Origin: Deltaproteobacteria bacterium
Lineage (GTDB): Bacteria; Desulfobacterota; Binatia; UBA9968
Assembly: GCA_005878685.1 (NCBI GenBank)
Contig: VBLN01000060.1
Coordinates: forward strand, 1 to 14,987
Direction of reading: 5' to 3'
DNA: 14,987 nt
The position numbers and the translations under genes were made by a program. The notes beneath the pieces are model-generated. The model ran no database searches and was not told where the DNA came from. It saw nothing but the letters and a program-made list of their open reading frames with translations. Shown here piece after piece: positions 1 to 5,304 of the stretch. Every line of letters begins with the position of its first letter. The stretch's first letter is position 1.

Positions 1-53
1 GATTTCTTTGTTTGGAGAACTGTAAGACGAAGGGTCTCATCAAGCCCGAATAA
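1..53 (+). CDS. Possible C-terminal tail of an upstream gene (partial)
   Basis: One plus-strand frame (from base 3) is open from the window edge to a TAA at 51-53 and would encode the 16-residue tail FLCLENCKTKGLIKPE. It ends three bases before a strong rho-independent terminator, which is where a gene end would be expected. The other two frames stop at 23-25 and inside the terminator (70-72). Too little is visible to name a product. The call rests only on the position of the stop relative to the terminator. Confidence 0.25.
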   Translation, partial: FLCLENCKTKGLIKPE

Positions 54-55
54 TA

Positions 56-83
56 AAAAGGGGCGCTGTTGAGCGCCCCTTTT
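56..83 (+). terminator. Rho-independent terminator
   Basis: A perfect inverted repeat has arms AAAAGGGGCGCT (56-67) and AGCGCCCCTTTT (72-83), with a 4-base loop. The GC-rich core of the stem is followed by a T-run, so it can end plus-strand transcription of whatever gene enters from the left. The A-run on the other side would let it work on the minus strand too. Its core arms are shared with the terminator at 1460-1489. Confidence 0.85.
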
Positions 84-96
84 CTAGGGGTGCAAC

Positions 97-117
97 GGTG
101 TCAGGCTTTTATTATTT
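97..117 (+). repeat. Left inverted repeat of the transposase element
   Basis: This 21-base sequence begins GGTGTCAGGCTTTT and continues into an AT-rich stretch. Its reverse complement recurs at 1112-1132 with a single mismatch at the 15th base from the outer end. It lies 34 bases upstream of the transposase start and 13 bases after the preceding terminator. It is the probable outer boundary of the element. Confidence 0.8.
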
Positions 118-131
118 GCTTTTTGTTTGTG

Positions 132-151
132 CGCTTGCTAAGAGGCAAGCG
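132..151 (+). promoter_or_regulatory. Stem-loop over the transposase start codon
   Basis: CGCTTGC (132-138) pairs perfectly with GCAAGCG (145-151) across a 6-base loop, TAAGAG. The right arm includes the G of the GTG start codon, and the only Shine-Dalgarno-like bases (AGAGG, 141-145) lie mostly in the loop. Such a structure could limit translation, as is known for IS200-type transposase mRNAs. It could also be a recognition hairpin for the transposase. The pairing is visible; the function is inferred. Confidence 0.45.
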
Positions 152-1128
152 TGGGCAGGAGGCCGCGCATCCATTTCCCTGGGGGTGTGTATCACGTCAT
201 CAGCCGAGGGAACCAAAGGCAAGCGATCTTTAAAAGCGTAAGTGACTACCGTCAGTTCCAAGCTTTTCTTGGGGAGGCACAGAAAAGATATTCTTTCAGG
301 CTTTACGCCTACGTTCTGATGCCCAATCATTTTCATCTTCTTATGGAAGTGGGGTCCCAACCGCTTTCTAAAGTGATGCAGAGTCTGCTGTACCACTACA
401 GCCGGTACTTCAATAAACGTCACCGCAAGCTGGGTCACCTTTTTCAGGGCCGTTATCGAGCGATTCTTTGTGACAAGGAGAACTACTTAATGGAGCTCAT
501 CCGGTATCTGCATTTGAATCCAGTGCGGGCCGGGCTGGTGAGAGATGCAGGAAAGTATATGTGGAGCAGTCATGGAAACTATCTTAAGGGCCGGGACATA
601 GAAGGTGTAGCAGTAGAAGAGGTGTTGTCCTACTGGTCGAGGCGGCGAGGGGAAGCAGTAAGGAAGTACAAGGATTTTATATTGGATGGCATAGGGCAGG
701 GGCATCGAGAAGAATACTATGAGGTGAAAGAGCAAAGATATTTAGGCGACGACGAGTTTATAGAGCGGGTAGAAAAGGGACAAGAAAATCTTGTCGACGC
801 AGGCCCCGTAAAGGTGACAATCAAGGAGGTGGTGGAGGAAATCGCTCGGCAGTGGGGAAAGAATATTGAAGAAATTCTAGGAAAGGGAAGAGAGCGAGAA
901 GCCAGTAGGCTTCGGGCCATGGCTGCGTATATAGGGCGAGAGGTGGGTGGGCTAAAGCTTACGGAGATGGTGGGCTATTTAAAGCGAGATTTAGCTACGC
1001 TGTCGCTAGGGATAAGAAAGCTTGAGCAGCGAATGAAAGAAGACATTCAGTTTAGCCAGCAAGTGAAGCAACTGTACGAGGCTGTGAGAAAAGGTAAAAA
1101 GAGAAAATATAAAATAACAAAAGCCTGA
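151..1128 (+). CDS. REP-associated Y1 transposase with DnaA domain IV-like C-terminus
   Basis: This 325-residue protein belongs to the Transposase_17 (IS200-like Y1, HUH) superfamily. The N-terminal part has the family opening PRIHFPGGVYHVISRGN (5-21). The metal-binding HUH motif NHFHLL is at 59-64 (H60, H62). The block LIRYLHLNPVRAG (116-128) carries the probable catalytic tyrosine Y119. These enzymes cut and rejoin single-stranded DNA through a 5'-phosphotyrosine link. Residues about 221-295 resemble DnaA domain IV (a helical region with RLRAMAAYIGRE and a YLKRD...LGIRKLE helix), probably an added DNA-binding module; this resemblance is by eye. The GTG at 151 is chosen because it places the family N-terminus exactly. 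The stop codon lies inside the right inverted repeat, so gene and element end together. The coding strand is purine-rich and looks less GC-rich than the pilus genes, consistent with acquired DNA. All catalytic residues appear intact. Confidence 0.9.
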   Translation: MGRRPRIHFPGGVYHVISRGNQRQAIFKSVSDYRQFQAFLGEAQKRYSFRLYAYVLMPNHFHLLMEVGSQPLSKVMQSLLYHYSRYFNKRHRKLGHLFQGRYRAILCDKENYLMELIRYLHLNPVRAGLVRDAGKYMWSSHGNYLKGRDIEGVAVEEVLSYWSRRRGEAVRKYKDFILDGIGQGHREEYYEVKEQRYLGDDEFIERVEKGQENLVDAGPVKVTIKEVVEEIARQWGKNIEEILGKGREREASRLRAMAAYIGREVGGLKLTEMVGYLKRDLATLSLGIRKLEQRMKEDIQFSQQVKQLYEAVRKGKKRKYKITKA

Positions 1129-1132
1129 CACC
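1112..1132 (-). repeat. Right inverted repeat of the transposase element
   Basis: This is the reverse complement of 97-117 with one mismatch. It contains the last residues and the TGA stop (1126-1128) of the transposase gene, and its outer edge reads GCCTGACACC. Immediately outside it begins the open frame of the gene remnant at 1133. Confidence 0.8.
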
Positions 1133-1397
1133 AACTTCTGACATTGCTGCTGCGAGTTCAGCCCTGAGACCCTATGTTTTTACCGTTGATTCATCACAAG
1201 TACAACTCAGCGACATCAGGATAGGCGCTGCAGGAGAAGTAGGCAGTGCAGTCCGTGTGCGACTAACTAACTTTAGGAACTGCAATTCGCGCTCGGACTG
1301 TGGAAGTGTAGTCTCAGTAAGCGGCGTTACGTTCACCATTACTTTTAGCGACGGCTCGGTGGTTCAATTCACACCTGCCGGGTTTGTCCCTCCATAG
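1133..1397 (+). pseudogene. Headless C-terminal gene remnant beside the transposase element
   Basis: The frame containing codon 1134-1136 is open from within the right inverted repeat to a TAG at 1395-1397. It encodes about 87 residues that read like genuine protein: a segment with VRLTNFRNCNSRSDCG, then GVTFTITFSDGSVVQFTPAG, then a short tail ending FVPP. There is no ATG, no plausible start and no ribosome site, and an in-frame stop occurs at 1110-1112 within the transposase gene. The frame does not continue into a gene to the left of the element. I read it as the 3' end of a gene truncated by the transposase insertion and an associated deletion. The beta-rich end with paired cysteines slightly recalls FimT/GspH-type pseudopilin tails, which would suit the neighbourhood, but this is weak. 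A terminator follows 62 bases downstream. Confidence 0.5.
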
Positions 1398-1459
1398 CAG
1401 AAGGAATTCTCTCGACGATTACATTTGCGGATGACCGCACTGTATGGTTGAGGCATAAA

Positions 1460-1489
1460 GGAAAGGGGCGCTTTTTAGCGCCCCTTTCC
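1460..1489. terminator. Bidirectional terminator between convergent genes
   Basis: A perfect 13-bp stem is formed by GGAAAGGGGCGCT (1460-1472) and AGCGCCCCTTTCC (1477-1489) with a TTTT loop. It lies between the plus-strand gene remnant ending at 1397 and the minus-strand pseudopilin ending at 1520. On the minus strand the stem is followed by TTTAT, the better tail, so its main client is probably the pseudopilin operon. Eleven bases of each arm are the same as in the terminator at 56-83. Confidence 0.8.
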
Positions 1490-1519
1490 CTACGTCCGTA
1501 TTTATAAAACCCTGAACTC

Positions 1520-2218
1520 TTAGCAGTTCGTGCAGAAGATGTAGCCGACGTCGTCGCCAGTGAGCTGAGTCGCAGTCGGTCCAGTGTCGAGGTTTCCGTC
1601 TGGGCCAGCGGAGAGAATCCAGCCGAAAGTCCCGGCGGCTGGCGCGGTACAAGCCGGGGGGGCACCAGTGGAGCCTACAGGACAGCCATTCTTTTGCATG
1701 GCGCCGATGTGGACGATATAAGCATGGCCCCAAGGGTCCTGTCCTAGATTAGTTATGTAGGGCCCCTTCCAGTTATTGTAATCCACTCCGGCCTGAGCGG
1801 TGGTGGCGTCGGCGTTCGGATTGTTGACCATGAGGTGGTTAAAAGCGTTGTTCCTCGCCGGAACGGTCGACATGTCGCCCACCGTGAGCGTCCATAGACT
1901 GCCGGTATCGGAAGGCAATTGAGACGTTGGATCGCCGTTTCCTGTCCCGACAGCAAGAAATCTCAGATTGTTCGCCGCATCATTCAGCGGGTCGCAATCA
2001 GCCCCATCACATGACGGGAAATTGCCCGCGGTGCTGTAGAAGTTAGTGAGCGCCGTGGCGATGGCGTCGATATCTGCCTGCGCCTTTGCGGTTTTTGATT
2101 GCGACAGTTTGTCCATCGCCAATGGAGTAAATATGGCGACGAGGGTGAGGACGATGGCCAGAACGAAGATCATCTCGATCAAAGTGAAGCCTCGCTGGCT
2201 GTATCTTTTGATTTTCAT
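1520..2218 (-). CDS. gspG: GspG-like major pseudopilin (second gene of pilin operon)
   Basis: This is a 232-residue prepilin. A short basic leader, MKIKRYSQRG, is followed by the prepilin peptidase site G10/F11 and FTLIEM, with the conserved glutamate at mature position 5 (E15). The hydrophobic helix runs to about residue 34. GspG hallmarks follow: WKGPYITNLGQDPWGHAY (150-167), SAGPDGNLDT (203-212) and GDDVGY (221-226), the last two forming the likely calcium-binding loop. It should be the building block of the periplasmic or surface fibre, cleaved and N-methylated by a prepilin peptidase not found here. GspG proteins are usually nearer 140 residues. The extra length here is an insertion of about 80 residues between the helix and the GPY block. 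Six cysteines (70, 75, 179, 190, 229, 232) suggest disulfides. The ATG is preceded by AAAGGA at good spacing. The gene lies 40 bases after the other pseudopilin and ends before a terminator. Confidence 0.88.
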   Translation of the reverse strand: MKIKRYSQRGFTLIEMIFVLAIVLTLVAIFTPLAMDKLSQSKTAKAQADIDAIATALTNFYSTAGNFPSCDGADCDPLNDAANNLRFLAVGTGNGDPTSQLPSDTGSLWTLTVGDMSTVPARNNAFNHLMVNNPNADATTAQAGVDYNNWKGPYITNLGQDPWGHAYIVHIGAMQKNGCPVGSTGAPPACTAPAAGTFGWILSAGPDGNLDTGPTATQLTGDDVGYIFCTNC

Positions 2219-2258
2219 GAGTATCCTTTCAGTCGAAAAATAGCTCGCGGCTACGTCT

Positions 2259-2882
2259 CTATTTTATCCTTACCCCTATGTCGTCGCTGCCAGCAGCAAG
2301 GGTCGTAGCGGTAGTGGCGGTCTGGAAAGTTCCGTCCGGTCCGGCAGAGATTATCCAGGTTGGCGCGGTACTACCTCCAACCAGTGTCGAGACGTTGACT
2401 TCATAAGCATTTCCCCATGGGTCCGTGTTTATGCTCTGGGCATAGGGTCCCTTCCACCTGAAGTTACCGGTGGCCGGATAGTCTGCGGCAGTTGTCGTGC
2501 CGCTCTCATTGGGGTCATTAGCAGTTAAGTTGTTGGCCAAGCTGTTGCCGAGACCCGTTCCTGCGGTGCAAGCTGCAGTATTGGCTGCCCAGCCCGTAGC
2601 TCCGGGCGTCGCGATAGTCCCCGGTCCGCAGATGAAGTTCAGAGCTGTCTTGCTTCCCGGATATTGCCCAGTATCTTTGATTAAGTCATTGATTACGGCT
2701 TGGAGAGTATTGATGTCCGCTTGTGCCCTGGCAACTTGAGCGTCAGCGACATATTTCAAGACGGAAGGGGTCAGGAAAGCCACCAATATAGAGATAACTG
2801 CCAAAATGACGATGATCTCTATAAGGGTAAAACCCTCAGATCCAAGCCGTGAAGTATGATTCGTAATTTTTTCAGAATCCAT
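2259..2882 (-). CDS. gspG: GspG-like major pseudopilin (first gene of pilin operon)
   Basis: This is a 207-residue prepilin. The leader MDSEKITNHTSRLGSEG ends at the cleavage site G17/F18 before FTLIEI, with glutamate at mature position 5 (E22). The helix extends to about residue 41. The C-terminal half carries RWKGPYAQSINTDPWGNAY (142-160), SAGPDGTF (179-186) and SDDIGV (199-204), as in GspG, including acidic residues of the calcium loop. There are two cysteines (85, 105). It is paralogous to the downstream pseudopilin, but the central regions differ strongly. The start at 2882 is chosen over the in-frame ATG at 2939. It has a strong AAGGAG site six bases upstream (2889-2894), and the upstream ATG falls inside the sigma-54 promoter and so would not be transcribed from it. 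As first gene behind that promoter it may be the more abundant pilin. Confidence 0.88.
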   Translation of the reverse strand: MDSEKITNHTSRLGSEGFTLIEIIVILAVISILVAFLTPSVLKYVADAQVARAQADINTLQAVINDLIKDTGQYPGSKTALNFICGPGTIATPGATGWAANTAACTAGTGLGNSLANNLTANDPNESGTTTAADYPATGNFRWKGPYAQSINTDPWGNAYEVNVSTLVGGSTAPTWIISAGPDGTFQTATTATTLAAGSDDIGVRIK

Positions 2883-2896
2883 TCTGTTCTCCTTCT

Positions 2897-2919
2897 GAGC
2901 CGACGTTTGCGCTCGGCTC
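2897..2919 (-). promoter_or_regulatory. Stem-loop in the pilin operon leader
   Basis: Arms 2897-2903 and 2913-2919 form a 7-bp stem (GAGCCGA with TCGGCTC on the minus strand) around a 9-base loop. If transcription starts near 2924, as the sigma-54 site predicts, the hairpin begins about six bases from the 5' end. It finishes just before the AAGGAG ribosome site (2889-2894). It could stabilise the message or tune translation. The pairing is visible; the role is inferred. Confidence 0.45.
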
Positions 2920-2935
2920 TTTGGCAGCTCATAGA

Positions 2936-2950
2936 GCAAGGCTTATGCCA
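2936..2950 (-). promoter_or_regulatory. Sigma-54 (-24/-12) promoter of the pseudopilin operon
   Basis: Read on the minus strand the site is TGGCATAAGCCTTGC. It matches the RpoN consensus (TGGCAC or TGGCAT, a purine, four bases, TTGC) with the required GG-to-GC spacing. The predicted start is near 2924, giving a leader of about 41 bases to the ATG at 2882. The site at 5087-5101 differs at only two spacer positions. The neighbouring gene encodes a sigma-54 activator. Confidence 0.85.
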
Positions 2951-3121
2951 GTGAGTCCTGGGCAAAGCCCGTCACTTGTATCCAGGGCTTAAAAAAGGTC
3001 AGACAAAACCAAAAGTTATGATCTGCTAAGGAGGTCTTAAGCGGGGCTCTGATGCGGCAGGATGCGATCTAATATTTTTAGATTTTCGTGCACTAAACTG
3101 ACATTATTGTATTTTTTTGGC
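2951..3121. promoter_or_regulatory. Candidate upstream activator region of the pilin promoter
   Basis: This gene-free stretch lies upstream of the -24 element of the pilin operon. It contains TGTC-type half-sites on the minus strand at 3002-3005 (within GTCAGACA, 2998-3005) and at 3100-3103 (complement of CTGACA, 3098-3103). They sit about 50 and 150 bases upstream of the promoter, normal distances for sigma-54 activators. It also holds an AT-rich palindrome, ATCTAA-5-TTAGAT (3067-3083). No clear terminator for the activator gene, which ends at 3122, was seen. Binding sites are suggested, not shown. Confidence 0.35.
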
Positions 3122-4852
3122 TTAGCTAGTTTGTCTTAGGTGAGCTAGATCGATCTTGTGTTTTCTGATCTTATGCCAAAGGTTTTTATGATTGAGACCC
3201 AACAGCTTTGCGGCCTCCACTTGGACCCCTTGGCTCTTTTTTAAGGCCTCAATGATCAATCCTTTCTCAACCGACTCAAGTGTCTCGTTCAATGAAACTC
3301 CTTTCTGTATCAAGTCCGTGTCGGCCCCGTTTGACGCAGCCGCATCGGCCGGATATTTCGCTCCGAGAAAAGAAAGGTCCTCTGGTTCTATCACTGCTCC
3401 CCTACAGAACAAGGAAGCCCGTTGCAAAGCGTTTTCTAATTCTCGGATGTTCCCTGGCCAGGAGTGCAGCATGAGACGATCGAGAGCGCTACGCGAGAGC
3501 GACTTGCGCGGATGGGCGGTTTTTTCGGCCGCCTTTTCCAGGAAATGGTCAGCTAAGAATGGAATGTCCACTTTCCGCTCCCTCAAAGGAGGGATAGTGA
3601 TCGTAACCACGTTCAAACGGTAGAAAAGGTCTTCCCGAAATCTTTCCTTCAGAACCTCCTCGAAAAGGTCTCGATTGCTGGCTGCGATGATCCTGACATC
3701 CGCCTGTTTTGTTTCGCTTCCCCCTACTGGCGTGAACTCCTTTTGTTGCAGGACACGAAGAACTTTCGCTTGGGTGGATGGGGGCATGTCAGCAATCTCA
3801 TCGAGAAAGATCGTGCCTTCATCGGCCAATTCGAATTTTCCCGCCTTCTTGGCAACTGCCCCGGTGAAGGCTCCTTTTTCATGACCAAAGAGCTCGCTCT
3901 CTAAAAGCCCCTCGGGGATTGCCGCACAATTGAGCTTGACGAAGGGCTTGTCTTTCCGCTGACTCAGACGGTGGAGGGCATTCCCTATCAATTCTTTTCC
4001 TGTTCCGCTCTCTCCGATTAGGAGAACTGTGGCATCGATCGGTGCTACCTTAACGACCAGATTCAAGAGTTCGGTCAACTGTTCGCTTTGACCTACAATG
4101 TCGTGCAGCTTCGGAAACTTGCTTGCTTGCTCCTTCAAGAGTACGACGGCGCCAAGAAGACCTTGCGGCTCCGTCTTAAGTCTCAAAGGCGAGACTTTAA
4201 CGGAAAGTAGGATTTCTTTTCCTGGAGGAGAGGAGAAAAGAACATGGTTGTGGACCCTCTCCTCTCCTTCATTCAGGACGCTCTGGGTCATGCCCAACAG
4301 GACTCCACTCGCGCTTGTCGAGCCTAAGAGATCACGAAAAGTCTTGTGACGCGCCTCGGCGAAGGGGATCCCGAGCAGCTCCTGGGCCCTTGAGTTGATG
4401 CCTGCAACTTTTCCCTCCTTGTCAACCGCCACAATGCCTTCATTCACACTGTCGAGCATCTCTCTGGCTTGGATGAGTTCGACAAAAGAGACGAAGGCCT
4501 GTTCAAAAACAGTTGAAAGCGCCCCCACTTCATCTGCGGCCTTAATCGGGCCGTGATCGGCTTGGGCGTACTGAATCATTTTCCTTGCTTCATGGAAAGC
4601 CTTTCTTACGGGCTTAGTAATACCGTAGGCCAAGTATGCGCCTAGAAGCCCGGCCACGAGTGAGGAGCCCACTATCCAGGCATGCAGCATTAGAAGGTTC
4701 TTGGAATTTCCTGCTGGGGACTGAAGCGAGACACGGGTCAGAGTCGTGGCCAAGAGACCTACGGCGAGGGAGACGAGGATAAAGATCACAGGAATGAAGA
4801 CGATGAGCCGTAGGTCCAAATGATCGCGTGAAGGTTTGTTAGGATTGGCCAC
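3122..4852 (-). CDS. Membrane-anchored sigma-54-dependent transcriptional activator (PAS-AAA+-Fis)
   Basis: This 576-residue one-component enhancer-binding protein has two hydrophobic segments (about 15-37 and 57-77) enclosing a loop of about 19 residues. A HAMP-like linker (78-128) and a PAS domain (about 129-240) follow. The NtrC-type AAA+ domain (about 250-490) has Walker A GESGTGKE (280-287), the sigma-54 contact loop GAFTGA (327-332), Walker B GTIFLDEI (346-353), the arginine-finger region [10 protein letters not shown] (405-414) and sensor [12 protein letters not shown] (465-474). A Fis-type helix-turn-helix is at about 534-565. All motifs needed for ATP hydrolysis and sigma-54 opening are intact. 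No receiver domain is present, so it is not a normal two-component regulator. The signal probably enters through the membrane part or PAS domain. It lies between two operons with sigma-54 promoters and most likely controls both. The start is GTG, nine bases after a GAGG site. PilR is the nearest functional analogue, but PilR has a receiver instead. Confidence 0.92.
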   Translation of the reverse strand: MANPNKPSRDHLDLRLIVFIPVIFILVSLAVGLLATTLTRVSLQSPAGNSKNLLMLHAWIVGSSLVAGLLGAYLAYGITKPVRKAFHEARKMIQYAQADHGPIKAADEVGALSTVFEQAFVSFVELIQAREMLDSVNEGIVAVDKEGKVAGINSRAQELLGIPFAEARHKTFRDLLGSTSASGVLLGMTQSVLNEGEERVHNHVLFSSPPGKEILLSVKVSPLRLKTEPQGLLGAVVLLKEQASKFPKLHDIVGQSEQLTELLNLVVKVAPIDATVLLIGESGTGKELIGNALHRLSQRKDKPFVKLNCAAIPEGLLESELFGHEKGAFTGAVAKKAGKFELADEGTIFLDEIADMPPSTQAKVLRVLQQKEFTPVGGSETKQADVRIIAASNRDLFEEVLKERFREDLFYRLNVVTITIPPLRERKVDIPFLADHFLEKAAEKTAHPRKSLSRSALDRLMLHSWPGNIRELENALQRASLFCRGAVIEPEDLSFLGAKYPADAAASNGADTDLIQKGVSLNETLESVEKGLIIEALKKSQGVQVEAAKLLGLNHKNLWHKIRKHKIDLAHLRQTS

Positions 4853-5086
4853 CTTTTTTTTCCTCTCTTTGGTCCGCGATCGGTCCTGAAGCTACGAGTT
4901 TTTCATAAACATAACCAACATTAACAAAACAATATTTAGCAATTTGGCATGTGCATTTTCAGAATCCGGTAGCGAGTACGTGATTTCGTAAGCCAAGCTG
5001 TACCCAGAAGGACGTTTTTGTCAGAATTGTCCAGTCCAGATGCATAGCTTCTCCGCAAAAACAGGTAGTTACCGTATGGCGTATGA

Positions 5087-5101
5087 TGGCATACCCCTTG
5101 C
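5087..5101 (+). promoter_or_regulatory. Sigma-54 (-24/-12) promoter of the assembly operon
   Basis: TGGCATACCCCTTGC matches the RpoN consensus with exact GG-to-GC spacing and is almost the same as the pilin-operon site (2936-2950). The predicted start is near 5113, leaving a leader of about 190 bases before the gspE ATG. A short inverted repeat, GTATG-4-CATAC (5081-5094), overlaps the -24 element. The whole downstream operon is probably expressed from here when the adjacent activator is on. Confidence 0.85.
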
Positions 5102-5187
5102 GTCCCAAAAATTCTCGTAATGTATCAATTTAACCTCTGCTGTGACTATTCATTCCAAAATGAGCCAATACGTGGAATTCTTTATAA

Positions 5188-5217
5188 TTGCATTATTGAA
5201 ACGAATCCCAGTATAAT
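5188..5217 (+). promoter_or_regulatory. Candidate sigma-70 promoter within the gspE leader
   Basis: TTGCAT (5188-5193) and a perfect TATAAT (5212-5217) are separated by 18 bases. A second TATAAT occurs at 5183-5188 but has no good -35 partner. It lies downstream of the sigma-54 site and could give basal expression of the assembly operon. AT-rich DNA yields such matches by chance, so confidence is limited. Confidence 0.4.
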
Positions 5218-5304
5218 TCGCTACTTATGCAGCTGTCAACCAAAATTTTTCCTCTTCTCTCGCGGCCCGAAAACAGGAATCGGTCGTCGTAGTTGAGCTT
5301 GAAG

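Larger units (their letters stand above)
97..1132 (+). mobile_element. REP-associated transposase element bounded by inverted repeats
   Basis: A Y1 (HUH) transposase gene fills this interval, which is closed on both sides by the same 21-base sequence in inverted orientation (97-117 and 1112-1132, 20 of 21 bases matching, the outer 14 perfect). The outermost bases are GGTGTCAGGC on the left and GCCTGACACC on the right. The trinucleotide AAC lies immediately outside each end (94-96 and 1133-1135), which could be a short target duplication or chance. Classical IS200/IS605 elements lack terminal inverted repeats, while REP-associated transposases are commonly flanked by inverted repeat pairs, so this fits the second group better. 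The right end abuts a gene remnant that has lost its start, so insertion was probably accompanied by loss of flanking DNA. Confidence 0.7.
4853..5304. promoter_or_regulatory. Divergent control region between activator gene and assembly operon
   Basis: These 450 bases contain no convincing gene and are more AT-rich than their surroundings. They hold the start signals of the minus-strand activator gene, a tandem TGTC pair at 5019-5022 and 5028-5031 (within TGTCAGAATTGTCC), and a sigma-54 promoter at 5087-5101. A sigma-70-like promoter is at 5188-5217, followed by a leader to the gspE start. The TGTC pair is about 55-68 bases upstream of the -24 element, comparable to the TGTC motif near the pilin promoter. 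I could not identify a convincing promoter for the activator itself. Confidence 0.6.

Noticed and set aside
112..438. Minus-strand open frame of 108 codons opposite the transposase gene.
   Set aside because: It is fully antisense to an intact transposase and resembles no protein family.
26..1397. Idea that the remnant at 1133-1397 continues to the left of the transposase element as one gene split by insertion.
   Set aside because: Collapsing the AAC repeats joins it to a frame open from base 26, but that frame has no start codon and runs through the terminator stem, so a simple split gene is not supported.
2259..2939. Longer version of the first pseudopilin starting at 2939.
   Set aside because: Its start codon lies in the sigma-54 promoter, it has no good ribosome site, and the prepilin leader would become unusually long; the ATG at 2882 is far better.
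3067..3083. AT-rich palindrome ATCTAA-5-TTAGAT as terminator of the activator gene.
   Set aside because: The stem is short, has no GC and lacks a following T-run on the minus strand; at most it is an operator candidate.
4945..4960. A further sigma-54-like match, TGGCATGTGCATTTTC, upstream of the assembly operon.
   Set aside because: It has the -24 half, but the required GC of the -12 element is missing (TTTT instead).
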